A stretch of DNA of 64,000 nt, taken from assembly GCA_028687585.1 (NCBI GenBank), contig JAQTZV010000025.1, positions 22,363-86,362 on the forward strand. Reading direction: 5' to 3'. The DNA is from Desulfuromonadaceae bacterium. Its GTDB lineage: Bacteria; Desulfobacterota; Desulfuromonadia; Geobacterales; Pseudopelobacteraceae. The notes beneath the pieces are model-generated. The model was not told where the DNA came from and did no database searches. It saw only the letters and a program-made list of their open reading frames with translations. This document shows, piece by piece, positions 55,251-63,960 of the stretch (position 1 is the first letter of the stretch; each line of letters starts with the position of its first letter). The translations under genes were made by a program, and so were the position numbers.

Positions 55251-56495
55251 TCAGGCGTTGTATTTACGCACGGATTGATACATGGCCCGCACATTTTCCA
55301 GCGGGGTCTCATCGGGAATTCCGAAGGCACCATCGAGAATGAAACCGCCGTCCTTGCCGACCGTCTCGATCAGATGACGGCAGGATGCGTCCACCTCTTC
55401 AGGAGTTCCGGTTGTCATCAGCGATGGCGACACATTGCCGCGCAAACAGACTATGTTCCCCAATACCTCTTTCGCCCTGACCAGATCAGTCCGCTCGAAC
55501 CAGTAGACCGCCTTGCCGGGAGGGATGTCGGCGATTGTTTCCAGGCGCTTGGTGCAGACCGCTTCCCAGAGGCAGACCGGGATCAGGCCGTTCTCGATCA
55601 TCTCGATCAGCATCTTGCGGAACTGGGGCCACCAGAAGGTCTTGAACTGATCATCAGACATGAATGAGTCCGGCGCCCAGTGGATCGGAATGAAAACGAA
55701 GTTGTTGCCGGTCGCCTTGGCCGCAGAGAGTGCATGGCGCATCAAAAGCACCCGGGCTTTCTCCATGGCTTCAAGCAGCTTGTCCGGACGGCGGCGCATG
55801 TCAGTCAATATTCCTTTTGCGCCGCGGAAATAATCACCCAGATAATCGAAGGGGGCGTTAGTTATGGTGCCATGGGTCAGCGGAAAGCCGAGCGCAGTTA
55901 TTTCGGCGTGAAATTCGATTCTGCTCTGGGCAAATTTGAGCGCCTCCTCCGCCGTCTTCTGCAGTGCCGCCAATGAGCGGACCAGGCCGGGATTGGCAAA
56001 ATGGCGCATGTTGGCCACCAACTGGTGATAATAGAGCCCGGCAAACTTTGGCAGCTCGTTTATTCCTTCGAAAGCGGAGGCGATCCGGGGCAGGTATTTT
56101 TCGAGATAGAAACCGGTCGGGTCGAAGATAAAATCGTCGTATTCATCAGCGGTCATATATTCGCGATCAATGTACTGAAACGGCTGGTTGTCGCCGACCC
56201 CGTGTCCCGGCCACTCTATCTGCTTGAAACCGATCGCTTCGCTGAGCGGCCCCAGGGTGGTGGCATGGACCGGATAAAACAGGTCCGGGTCGAACTCGAT
56301 CAGGGCGCGCCGGGCTATCTCGCAGGCCTTGTCGTAGTTGTACATCAATTCGCGGTAGCTGATGCCGCCATACCGTGCGAGCCAAAAAGTTGCCTGAAAG
56401 GCAACCGGTACACGATCCGGCTGCCGCAGCTCAACCGCGTCCATAACCCGCTTCATTTTTTCTGCATACCGTGCTGCTCCACTGTTTTCAGTCAT
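55251..56495 (-). CDS. UroD-fold corrinoid methyltransferase
   Basis: A 414-residue member of the uroporphyrinogen decarboxylase superfamily that includes MtaA, CmuA and vanillate O-demethylase methyltransferases. Recognisable parts are RQPDRVPVAFQATFWLARYG near the start and LRGNVSPSLMTTGTPEEV, GGFILDGAFGIPDETPLENV at the end. The usual zinc ligands of MtaA/MtbA are not in place: no H-x-C at the barrel position (VCLWEAVC occurs there) and Ala replaces the Cys of the GCG-IP motif. It lies 4 bp after the corrinoid protein, so it is best read as the substrate:corrinoid methyltransferase of this system. True heme-pathway UroD is unlikely. Confidence 0.8.
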   Translation of the reverse strand: MTENSGAARYAEKMKRVMDAVELRQPDRVPVAFQATFWLARYGGISYRELMYNYDKACEIARRALIEFDPDLFYPVHATTLGPLSEAIGFKQIEWPGHGVGDNQPFQYIDREYMTADEYDDFIFDPTGFYLEKYLPRIASAFEGINELPKFAGLYYHQLVANMRHFANPGLVRSLAALQKTAEEALKFAQSRIEFHAEITALGFPLTHGTITNAPFDYLGDYFRGAKGILTDMRRRPDKLLEAMEKARVLLMRHALSAAKATGNNFVFIPIHWAPDSFMSDDQFKTFWWPQFRKMLIEMIENGLIPVCLWEAVCTKRLETIADIPPGKAVYWFERTDLVRAKEVLGNIVCLRGNVSPSLMTTGTPEEVDASCRHLIETVGKDGGFILDGAFGIPDETPLENVRAMYQSVRKYNA

Positions 56496-56499
56496 CGCA

Positions 56500-57144
56500 T
56501 TACCCTCCTGTAGATATACGACTGAAATTCACCGCATCGACTGCATTGAGCCCGTACCCGTCAGCTCCGGTAAAGGCCCGGATGGTTTCATCAATCTGCC
56601 CGCCGCCGATCTGAATCTTCAAACCTTCCCGCAGACCAGCCGCCTCAATGGCCTGAATGGTCTCCTTCATCGAATCGAAGGCCAGAGTCAGAAAACCGCT
56701 CAGACAGACCACCTGCGGCTTAAACGCCTTGATTTCTTCCAGAAAAACAGCAACCGGCACGTCAATACCGATATCCTTAACCTCGAAGCCGTTGATATCA
56801 AGCATGAACGTGACGATGTTCTTGCCGATGTCGTGGAGATCGCCATGGACCGTGCCGATAAGGACCCGTGGCAGCGCTACAACAGGCTTGTCCGATGAAT
56901 GCTTGATCAGCGGCTTTGCCAATCCGCCGATTTGATCAAGCATTTCTCCTGCAAGAATCAACTCGGGAAGAAAATATTCCCCGTTTTCAAACCGCTTGCC
57001 GACGATATCCATCGCCTCGCGGCAAAGCTCGAGAATCCGCAGAGGATCATCACCGTTATCCAGCATCTCCTGTGCCAGTGCCAGCGCCAGGTCCTCATCC
57101 ATATCTGCAACAAGATCAACCAACCGTTTTTCGTTATCGTTCAT
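56500..57144 (-). CDS. methyltransferase cognate corrinoid protein
   Basis: A 214-residue MtaC/MtbC/MttC-type protein: N-terminal helical cap (about 1-85; LELCREAMDIVGKRFENGEYFLPELILAGEML) and a Rossmann B12 domain with the cobalt-ligand motif GDLHDIGKN (Asp102-x-His104-xx-Gly107), SGFLTLAFDSM and GGGQI. It carries the methyl group as methylcob(III)amide between the two methyltransferases. It starts 53 bp after metVF and precedes the UroD-fold gene by 4 bp. Confidence 0.95.
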   Translation of the reverse strand: MNDNEKRLVDLVADMDEDLALALAQEMLDNGDDPLRILELCREAMDIVGKRFENGEYFLPELILAGEMLDQIGGLAKPLIKHSSDKPVVALPRVLIGTVHGDLHDIGKNIVTFMLDINGFEVKDIGIDVPVAVFLEEIKAFKPQVVCLSGFLTLAFDSMKETIQAIEAAGLREGLKIQIGGGQIDETIRAFTGADGYGLNAVDAVNFSRISTGG

Positions 57145-57197
57145 CTCTCACCTCACTCGTTTTGTGTCCAATCGAATTGGAATAATACCTGTCCAGA

Positions 57198-58601
57198 TCA
57201 TGCCGCCTCTTTATTATCGCTGTATGCAAGCCCCGACTCCCTGATGATATCAGCCAGGACATGCTCATTTTTGTGCCCCATAAGATGAATACCTTTTATG
57301 CCTTTGATTTCCCGTAACGCTTGAATTGTCTCGATGCAGATGCGAATACCTTCGAGCTTATGATCCGGTGACTGCTCTAGCCTGCGTATGACCGAGGCCG
57401 GGATATGCACTCCGGGAACCTTATTGACCAGCCACTTTGCCGTCCGGGCCGAAGAGAGCGGACCGACTCCGACCAGTATATGGCATTGCCGGTCTATGCC
57501 CCGCGACCGGACCTCATGCATGAATTTTTCCAGCAGTTCAATGTCGAAACAGTATTGCGTCTGGATAAACTGCGCCCCGGCTGCGATCTTCTTTTCCAGG
57601 TTCAGCACCCGCTTTTCGTACGAAGGAACGAACGGATTGGCTGAAGCTCCCAAAAAAAGGTTCGGACGGGACATCAAAGCGCGACCGGAAGCATACTCTC
57701 CCTTGTCGCGCATTCCATGAGCAATATTCAGAAGTGATATCGAATCCAGATCGAAGACCGGCTTGGCCTGCGGCTGATCTCCCGCCCTGACATCATCCCC
57801 GGTCAGACAGAGCATGTTTCTGACTCCCAGGGCTGCTGCCCCCATTATATCAGCCTGCATGGCTATCCGGTTACGATCGCGACAGGCCGATTGAAATACC
57901 GGTGAATGCCCATTGGCAGCCAGAATTGCTGCTGCCGCAGCACTCGACATATGGCAATTAGCACCGGCGTTGTCGGTAACATTTATCGCGTTTACCAGAC
58001 CGCGCAGTATATCAGCCCGGCGCAGCAGATCTCTGGAATCGACAGAGTCAGGCGGAGAAATTTCAGCCGTAACAACAAAATTGCCGGACAGACATGCCAG
58101 CTCGAAACTGCCCGACTCTTGCTCGGCAACAGGAGTATGGTGATTACTGACCGAATGCAGCTTGTTACTTTCGTTATTGATTATCTTCAGCCAGGTTGCC
58201 GAACCCTGTTTCGTATGATCCAGTGGCGGCTGGATACGGGTAATAACGGTCGGATCAGTCATCAGCGAAGCACCCTCATACGCGTTGAGCCAGACACAAT
58301 ACATCTCCGGTTGCACCTCACATCTGCAGTCGTCAGAAACACCCCCGCACGGACCATTTCTCAGTTTTTTACCACAGTTCATCGGGCATACCATACCGGT
58401 TGAGGAGAGCAGACATTCGCCACACATCTGGCAATCGAAAAGAGTGCCTTTTACGCATCGCTCAACCATTGCCAAATATTTCCCGGAGCGCTGCGCTCCC
58501 AGTGAATTGATCACCGGCTTGAACAACGGTGCCATCCTGCAGAAACCATCATAGAGCGACTGCAGAGCTCGTGTCTGCCATTTTGATTGGTACGATTTCA
58601 T
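57198..58601 (-). CDS. MetV-MetF fusion, methylenetetrahydrofolate reductase
   Basis: A 467-residue fusion. Residues about 1-125 are a MetV-type cysteine-rich domain (Cys57, 60, 63, 72, 76 and 85; DCQMCGEC, VCPMNCGKKLRNGPCGG) that binds iron-sulfur or zinc in acetogens. Residues about 165-460 form a MetF TIM barrel with VVTAEISPPDS, INVTDNAGANCHMSS, MLCLTGDD, FIQTQYCF and GVGPLSSARTA. The enzyme interconverts methyl- and methylene-THF; here it should work oxidatively. A linker of about 40 residues joins the two. It is the first gene of the C1 cluster, whose promoter is expected in 58602-58895. Confidence 0.9.
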   Translation of the reverse strand: MKSYQSKWQTRALQSLYDGFCRMAPLFKPVINSLGAQRSGKYLAMVERCVKGTLFDCQMCGECLLSSTGMVCPMNCGKKLRNGPCGGVSDDCRCEVQPEMYCVWLNAYEGASLMTDPTVITRIQPPLDHTKQGSATWLKIINNESNKLHSVSNHHTPVAEQESGSFELACLSGNFVVTAEISPPDSVDSRDLLRRADILRGLVNAINVTDNAGANCHMSSAAAAAILAANGHSPVFQSACRDRNRIAMQADIMGAAALGVRNMLCLTGDDVRAGDQPQAKPVFDLDSISLLNIAHGMRDKGEYASGRALMSRPNLFLGASANPFVPSYEKRVLNLEKKIAAGAQFIQTQYCFDIELLEKFMHEVRSRGIDRQCHILVGVGPLSSARTAKWLVNKVPGVHIPASVIRRLEQSPDHKLEGIRICIETIQALREIKGIKGIHLMGHKNEHVLADIIRESGLAYSDNKEAA

Positions 58602-58895
58602 TCTGGTTTATTCTCCGCTTTTTGTTACGACCGCTTTTAAGGCTTGTTGACCCATTCTAGTCAGGCGCCACGCATTAAAGCCGGAACGATGTTTTATCCA
58701 GTACCACAAATGCATCACTAAATGCAATACAAAATTCACTGCTGAATTCACGAGTGCATCCAAAAAAAACCACTCGTTTGCACGAATGGCAACGTCATAA
58801 ACCTAATCCTGATAAACAGGATACGTGCGTTAACAAAGTTATTTTCTGCCTGAAAAGCGCAGAAAAACACTTCTAACTTACCAATGCAACATACG
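58602..58895. other. promoter region of the C1 cluster
   Basis: About 294 A+T-rich bases between metVF and the SnoaL-like gene, both on the minus strand. It contains an inverted pair CGAGTG/CACTCG (58751-58756, 58771-58776) spanning an A-rich stretch, which could be an operator. A B12 riboswitch was looked for because the cluster needs cobalamin; no B12-box-like sequence was recognised. Confidence 0.4.
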
Positions 58896-59279
58896 TTAAA
58901 ACATCCCGTTCGGATTCGCTGATTCGGAAGGTATTTCCTGAATCACATCCCAGTGCTCCTCAATTTTACCGTTTTCCAGCCTGAATATTTCTATAATTGC
59001 ACGACCTGCTGTCTCTGGCGCGCGCAATGAGTGAACATGTAGAATGACATGGTCCCCATCGGCAAAAATTCGCTTGATTTCACTTTTTGCTTCCGGATAA
59101 TTCGTTTTCAAAAAGGCGATGAATGCTTCAAGCCCCTCCGGACGGTCCGCGACCAGGGGATTATGCTGTCTGTAGCGACTCCCGATATATTTTCTCGCAG
59201 AATCAAAATCCTTCTTGTTAATTATCAGGTCGTAAAAATCTGCGACTGTTTTTTTATTCGCTTCAAGATCATGCTCCAT
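58896..59279 (-). CDS. SnoaL-like NTF2-fold protein
   Basis: A 127-residue protein of the SnoaL/ketosteroid isomerase fold. The pattern YIGSRYRQHNPLVADRPEGLEAFIAFLK, with the paired His and the Glu-rich end ENGKIEEHWDVIQEIP, is that of the SnoaL-like polyketide cyclase family commonly annotated as predicted enzymes of unknown role. It has no signal peptide. It follows the universal stress protein gene by 19 bp and is last in the unit headed by the second ABC importer. Confidence 0.83.
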   Translation of the reverse strand: MEHDLEANKKTVADFYDLIINKKDFDSARKYIGSRYRQHNPLVADRPEGLEAFIAFLKTNYPEAKSEIKRIFADGDHVILHVHSLRAPETAGRAIIEIFRLENGKIEEHWDVIQEIPSESANPNGMF

Positions 59280-59298
59280 ATCGGTACGACCTCCTGGA

Positions 59299-60111
59299 TC
59301 AATGTGATATCAACACCGGAACGGTCATATGTTCGAAGAACTCTTTTGTAACCGGCCTGACAGCCAGCGGCCCATGGGAGGAGTGGGCAGCAATCCCCAT
59401 TACCAGCAGATCGCAGCCATGCTCCCAGGCATAATTCATCAGTACATTGTTCACAGACACATCGCCGGTCACAAAAGTATCTTCCAGCACCGTTATGGCA
59501 TGTCGCTTCAAATGGGAGCAGATATCGGCATTCTGTTCTGCAGAGGATATGTTCCGCTCACCAGGCGACATTGCCGTAACCACAAGGACCTCTTTGGCTT
59601 TGAACAGGAACGGCATGGCATCGTTCACTGCACGTGCAGATGCCCGTCCGGCTTTCCATGCCACAAGCACGCGTTCCCCAACGGTGTTGAATATGCCCGT
59701 GTACGGAACCACCAGCACCGGTCTCCCCGATCCCATGACAACCCGTTCAGGAAGGTCCGCTGGGCCATCCACCTGCATCCGGTCGTGACCGGTCTGGCCG
59801 ACAACAACCAGATCCTTCTGATGCGCATAATTATTTATAACATCTACCATATTGTCGCCGGATACCGCCCAATCAACACACAGATAGTCGACGTGAATAT
59901 CAGCCCCGGCGGTGAGAGATTCAAACAGCTGCCGGGCATGAGTCACCTTCAGTAATTGCGCCTCACCCTGCGATGTATAGTGGGGATGGGTAATAACATA
60001 GAGTCCCGTCAGGTTCGCCTGATGTGCTACGGCAATTTTGATTGCCAGTTCGAGCCGTGCTGCGCACTGCTGCGAATCGTCGATATGAACGAGAATATCC
60101 TTGAATTCCAT
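59299..60111 (-). CDS. tandem universal stress protein
   Basis: A 270-residue cytoplasmic protein made of two UspA-like domains. Domain 1 (about 1-145) has the ATP-binding signature GQTGHDRMQVDG...VVMGSGRPVLVVPY; domain 2 (about 150-270) ends with VMGIAAHSSHGPLAVRPVTKEFFEHMTVPVLISH. The spacing G-x2-G-x9-G-(S/T) is present in domain 1 and looser in domain 2. Such tandem Usps act in stress survival or bind metabolites. It is separated from the upstream receptor gene by a large hairpin. Confidence 0.9.
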   Translation of the reverse strand: MEFKDILVHIDDSQQCAARLELAIKIAVAHQANLTGLYVITHPHYTSQGEAQLLKVTHARQLFESLTAGADIHVDYLCVDWAVSGDNMVDVINNYAHQKDLVVVGQTGHDRMQVDGPADLPERVVMGSGRPVLVVPYTGIFNTVGERVLVAWKAGRASARAVNDAMPFLFKAKEVLVVTAMSPGERNISSAEQNADICSHLKRHAITVLEDTFVTGDVSVNNVLMNYAWEHGCDLLVMGIAAHSSHGPLAVRPVTKEFFEHMTVPVLISH

Positions 60112-60132
60112 AAACGGGCCCCTGTGTTGTCA

Positions 60133-60171
60133 ATATTGTCACTGCGGGGGCGCGCCCCGCAGTGACAATAT
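60133..60171 (-). terminator. large perfect hairpin after the ABC receptor gene
   Basis: A perfect 17-bp inverted repeat (arms 60133-60149 and 60155-60171; core CACTGCGGGG/CCCCGCAGTG) with loop GCGCG starts 4 bp past the receptor stop codon. No T tract follows on the minus strand, so it may be a partial terminator or an mRNA 3'-end stabiliser that keeps the receptor transcript more abundant than downstream genes. Confidence 0.65.
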
Positions 60172-60175
60172 CAGT

Positions 60176-61330
60176 TTATTTGTAATCAGCGTGATCTTCC
60201 AGCTTCCAGGTACCGTTTTCAACCCGCAGCAGACACATGCCGAGATCGTTGATCCCCGTATGATCACTCTTGCTCATGGTGATCACCGCACCGGCGGCTT
60301 TAAGACCCTTGGTGTTCTCCATTGCATCACGCAGGGCTGCTCGAAACTTTTCCGTACCCGGCTTGGCAACTTTCAGGGCTTTCGGAACAGCTGCCTCTAC
60401 AACCTTCAGCGCATTCCAGGCAAGTGAGCCAAAAAAGTTTCGTGTGCCGTATTTGGCTTCATACGCCTTCACAAACTGCAGGGCTTCCTTCTTCCCCGGG
60501 TAATTGTCGGGAAACTGCTCTGCGGCCAGAACAGGAGAGGCAAGCATGTACGAACCTTCGAGAGCTTTACCGCCGACGCGGAGAAATTCGGCATTAGCGG
60601 AACCGCCCGACTGGTAGATCTTCCCTTTGTAGCCGCGCTCGACAAGCGCCACGTGCGGGAGGGCACCCGGTGTACCGGCTGCGGCGATATAAACGGCGTC
60701 AGGGTTACCCTGCATCGCCTTCAGTACCTGGGCGGTGGCGCTGGTGTCTGATCGTTTGTACTTCTCGATCGTCAGTGTCTTGGTCCCTGTTTTATCCGCA
60801 AACCTCTTGAACGCAGCAACACAGTTCTCGCCGTAGGCGTCATCAACCGCAATAATTGAAACCGTCTTGACCCCCTTTTTGGCAAAATGTTTGAACAGTG
60901 CTGCCGCATAGACGTCTTCGGACGGAGGAGCATTAAAGATCCATCTCCGCTTGGGGTCATCAAAAGAACCACCCGGGTTCGGTGAAAGCTGATACATGGG
61001 GGTCTTTGATTCCGCAACCGTGTCAATCACCGCTTTGGAGGTTGGTGATGAGGTGGGTCCGATCAGAACATCGGCCTTCGCCTCGGTAATCAGGCGTTTC
61101 ACGTTCTGAACCGCATTGGTAGTGTCGGTGGCATCATCATACACGACATAGTGAACCTTCTGCCCGGCGATCACGGAAGGGCCTAGCGTAATGGCATTCT
61201 TCTCCGCAATGCCGAGAGAAGCGGCCGGACCGGTTGAGCCAAGGTTTACGCCAATAGTAATGTCCGCCTGTGCGGACGCCGCTGCGGTCATTACCGCAAT
61301 CATACTGATACCGACAAAAAACTGTTTCAT
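60176..61330 (-). CDS. branched-chain-type ABC transporter substrate-binding protein
   Basis: A 384-residue periplasmic receptor: signal peptide MKQFFVGISMIAVMTAAASAQA, then DITIGVNLGSTGPAASLGIAEKN and VLIGPTSSPTSKAVIDTV of the Peripla_BP_6 family. The C-terminus (MSKSDHTGINDLGMCLLRVENG) resembles receptors for aromatic acids more than those for leucine; this is an impression, not a test. It lies 104 bp downstream of the LivF-type ATPase. The large hairpin just after the stop probably separates its expression from that of the stress genes. Confidence 0.88.
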   Translation of the reverse strand: MKQFFVGISMIAVMTAAASAQADITIGVNLGSTGPAASLGIAEKNAITLGPSVIAGQKVHYVVYDDATDTTNAVQNVKRLITEAKADVLIGPTSSPTSKAVIDTVAESKTPMYQLSPNPGGSFDDPKRRWIFNAPPSEDVYAAALFKHFAKKGVKTVSIIAVDDAYGENCVAAFKRFADKTGTKTLTIEKYKRSDTSATAQVLKAMQGNPDAVYIAAAGTPGALPHVALVERGYKGKIYQSGGSANAEFLRVGGKALEGSYMLASPVLAAEQFPDNYPGKKEALQFVKAYEAKYGTRNFFGSLAWNALKVVEAAVPKALKVAKPGTEKFRAALRDAMENTKGLKAAGAVITMSKSDHTGINDLGMCLLRVENGTWKLEDHADYK

Positions 61331-61434
61331 CTCATACCTCCTTTGTAGTAGGTGGCTCGGGAGAGCGCACCGGTTGGTGATCTTGCTGCAACACCTGTTA
61401 CTCCAACAAATACAATCGATTCCTGCTTGCCGTC

Positions 61435-62184
61435 CTAATCTTTTCCGCCCCCCGACGCATCCCCGCCAATACCGAGATAACTCTCGATGACACGCGGGTT
61501 GTGGGCAAGATCGGCACTCGGTCCTTCCAGGGCAATCTCGCCGTTTTCAAGCACATAGCCGTAATCGGATATCTGCAGTGCAGCGCGGGCATTCTGTTCA
61601 ATCAGCAGAATGCTGACTCCGGTTGAGCGCAGGTCGCTGATCGTATGCAGAATCTCTTTGACAATCAGCGGCGCCAGCCCCAGGCTTGGTTCATCCAGCA
61701 TCAACAAGGTCGGCTGGCTCATCAGGGCACGGCCGAGAGCAAGCATCTGACGTTCACCGCCGGAGAGGCTGCCGGCAAACTGACTGCGCCGTTGCTCCAG
61801 ACGCGGGAACAGTGAGAATACTTTATCCAGACTCTGCCGAATCCCCTTGTCGCCACGCCGGTAACGTGTGAAAGCGCCAAGTTCCAGATTGTCTCCCACG
61901 GTCATTTGGGCAAAAAGTTCACGTGTTTCCGGGACCAGGCAGAGACCTTGGGCAACTCTGCGCTCAATACTGACATTCTCCAAGCTGTTTCCACAGAACT
62001 CAACACTCCCCAGAGAGGGCAACACTCCCATGAGGGCATTCAGCAACGTTGATTTACCGGCGCCGTTCGGTCCGATAACACTGACAATGGTACCCCGGTC
62101 CACGTTGAGAGATGCCCGGTACACCGCTTCAACTTTGCCGTAGCGGACATTAAGGTCACGCACGGTGAGCAGACGCTCCGACAT
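61435..62184 (-). CDS. livF: branched-chain-type ABC transporter ATPase LivF-type
   Basis: A 249-residue ATPase: Walker [17 protein letters not shown], signature LSGGERQMLALGRALM, Walker B LLMLDEPSLGLAPLI and H-loop LLIEQNARAAL with the LivF-type EQN. The C-terminal tail is Gly/Asp-rich (GIGGDASGGGKD). It overlaps the LivM-LivG fusion gene by one base, so translation is coupled. It belongs to the second importer, distinct from the 20-27 kb one. Confidence 0.92.
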   Translation of the reverse strand: MSERLLTVRDLNVRYGKVEAVYRASLNVDRGTIVSVIGPNGAGKSTLLNALMGVLPSLGSVEFCGNSLENVSIERRVAQGLCLVPETRELFAQMTVGDNLELGAFTRYRRGDKGIRQSLDKVFSLFPRLEQRRSQFAGSLSGGERQMLALGRALMSQPTLLMLDEPSLGLAPLIVKEILHTISDLRSTGVSILLIEQNARAALQISDYGYVLENGEIALEGPSADLAHNPRVIESYLGIGGDASGGGKD

Positions 62185-63941
62185 TATACACCCCCCAGAT
62201 ATGCTTCCAAAACCGCCGGATTTGATCGTATTTCCGCCGGCAACCCTTCAGCCAGTTTCTCGCCGAATTCCATGACTACAATCCGGTCGACGAGGTTCAT
62301 CAAAAAGTCCATGTCATGTTCCACAATCAGCACGCTTAAGCCTTCACCGCGCAGGTCGGACAACAGCCTTGCCAGCTCCTGTTTTTCCAGATGCCGCAGG
62401 CCGGCGGCCGGTTCATCAAGGAGCAGCAGCACAGGATCGGCACAGAGAGCACGGGCTATTTCCACGATGCGCTGTTTGCCGAGCGACAGATTTCCGGCAA
62501 GCACGAACATGCTGTCTTCAAGGCCGACGCGGCGCAGCTGCCGGGCGGCTTCGGCGCGGACCTGGGCTTCATGCGCCTGGTTGAGACGCATGCCGGCGGA
62601 AAAGATCCCGTCACTGGTACGCAGGTAGGTGCCGATCATGACATTTTCAAGGGCTGTCATGCCGGGGATCAGGCGAACATGTTGAAAGGTACGGCTTAAG
62701 CCCCGCCGGGCGATCTGGGGTGGACGCATGCCGCTGACATTTTCTGAGCCGATGTAGATGTTGCCTTCGGTTCGGGGCAACTCTCCGCTGATCAGGTTGA
62801 ACATGGTGGATTTGCCGGCCCCGTTGGGACCAATCAGCCCGACGATTTCGCCGGCGGACAGCTCAAAACTCATTTTTTTGACCGCCAGCAGACCACCGAA
62901 CGCTTTCGTTACAGAATCGACCCGCAGGAGCGCTTCACCTCGAGCAGGCTGACTCCTCTGCGGCAGGCCGGAGACATCGTTAATCGGCTTGTTCGGCTTC
63001 GGCGGCAGCAGACGCTCAACCAGCGACCAGATACCGCCGCGCATCCATTGCAGCACCACTACGATCATGATGCCGAAAACGATAATCTCGAAATTGCCGG
63101 TCTGGCTGATCAATTTTGGCAGAACGCCCTGCAGCACGGTTTTCAATAACGTAATAACCGTAGATCCGGCTATGGCGCCCCAGAGGCTGAAGGGACCGCC
63201 GATAACGATCATGAAGAGAAACTCGATTCCCTGGCCGAGTCCGAATGGTGACGGGTTCACGAAGCGCATCATATGGGCGTAGAGCCAGCCTGCCAGACAG
63301 GCAAGAACTGCGGAATAGATGAATACGATGTTTTTCAGGCGAAGACCGCTGGCGCCAAAAGCCTCCACCATCGAGACCCCCCCCTTGAGCGCCCTGATGG
63401 CCCGCCCTTCACGTGAATCCAGCAGGTTTGTCGAGACCCGGAGCACAACAAGACAGACGCACCAGATTATGTAGTAGAAGATCTTCTCATCCCGCAATTC
63501 CACTCCGAACAGCTGCAGCGCCGACACATCGGCAATTCCGGTTGAACCGCCCAATGCCGGAATAGTACCGAAAAGGAAATAGAGACTTATGCCCCAGGCG
63601 ATGGTCGCCAATGGCAGATAATGTCCCCCCATGCGCAGAGTAATTGCACCGAGTATGAATGCAACGGCAATTGTCAGCCCCAGAGCGACAAACAGGGTCA
63701 ACCAGGGAGACCAGTCATAGTTCACGGTAAGAATTGCGGTGGTGTAGGCCGCAACCCCCATGAAGGCGGCCTGGCCAAACGACGTTAACCCGGCTACTCC
63801 GGTCAGAAGTACAAGCCCCAGGGCAACAATGCTGTAGAGACCGATATAGCTCCCCATGGTGACATAATAGGATGATAATCCTATAAAAAGCAGTTGACCC
63901 TTTGATTTTGTTCCAACCTCCTGATATTGTGTTGCAATCAT
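62184..63941 (-). CDS. LivM-LivG fusion: permease and ATPase in one protein
   Basis: A 585-residue fusion. Residues about 30-315 are a LivM permease ([20 protein letters not shown], the loop [36 protein letters not shown]); a Pro-rich linker (about 318-345) leads to a LivG ATPase (Walker [16 protein letters not shown], signature [15 protein letters not shown], Walker [14 protein letters not shown]-loop IVEHD). The reading frame is continuous. The ATG at 63941 has no upstream Shine-Dalgarno sequence; an in-frame ATG at 63857 ([13 protein letters not shown]) is an alternative. A LivH partner is expected but is not present between here and the window edge. Confidence 0.9.
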   Translation of the reverse strand: MIATQYQEVGTKSKGQLLFIGLSSYYVTMGSYIGLYSIVALGLVLLTGVAGLTSFGQAAFMGVAAYTTAILTVNYDWSPWLTLFVALGLTIAVAFILGAITLRMGGHYLPLATIAWGISLYFLFGTIPALGGSTGIADVSALQLFGVELRDEKIFYYIIWCVCLVVLRVSTNLLDSREGRAIRALKGGVSMVEAFGASGLRLKNIVFIYSAVLACLAGWLYAHMMRFVNPSPFGLGQGIEFLFMIVIGGPFSLWGAIAGSTVITLLKTVLQGVLPKLISQTGNFEIIVFGIMIVVVLQWMRGGIWSLVERLLPPKPNKPINDVSGLPQRSQPARGEALLRVDSVTKAFGGLLAVKKMSFELSAGEIVGLIGPNGAGKSTMFNLISGELPRTEGNIYIGSENVSGMRPPQIARRGLSRTFQHVRLIPGMTALENVMIGTYLRTSDGIFSAGMRLNQAHEAQVRAEAARQLRRVGLEDSMFVLAGNLSLGKQRIVEIARALCADPVLLLLDEPAAGLRHLEKQELARLLSDLRGEGLSVLIVEHDMDFLMNLVDRIVVMEFGEKLAEGLPAEIRSNPAVLEAYLGGV

Positions 63942-63954
63942 AGATCAGGAGGTT
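63915..63954. repeat. 11-bp inverted repeat at livMG start
   Basis: Perfect arms AACCTCCTGAT (63915-63925) and ATCAGGAGGTT (63944-63954), 18 bp apart. The right arm supplies the ribosome binding site of the plus-strand gene starting at 63961, and the left arm lies inside the 5' end of livMG, so each arm offers AGGAGG to one strand. It may be a divergent operator, or the edge of an inserted element. Confidence 0.55.
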
Positions 63955-63960
63955 CACCAA

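Noticed and set aside
55251..56495. Haem-biosynthetic uroporphyrinogen decarboxylase (hemE)
   Set aside because: It is longer than HemE, lacks the HemE N-terminal RQAGRYxPEY-type motif and lies directly beside a corrinoid protein, so a methyltransferase role is far more likely.
58602..58895. Possible cobalamin riboswitch before the corrinoid cluster
   Set aside because: The biology made it worth looking for, but no B12-box-like sequence or matching stem arrangement was found.
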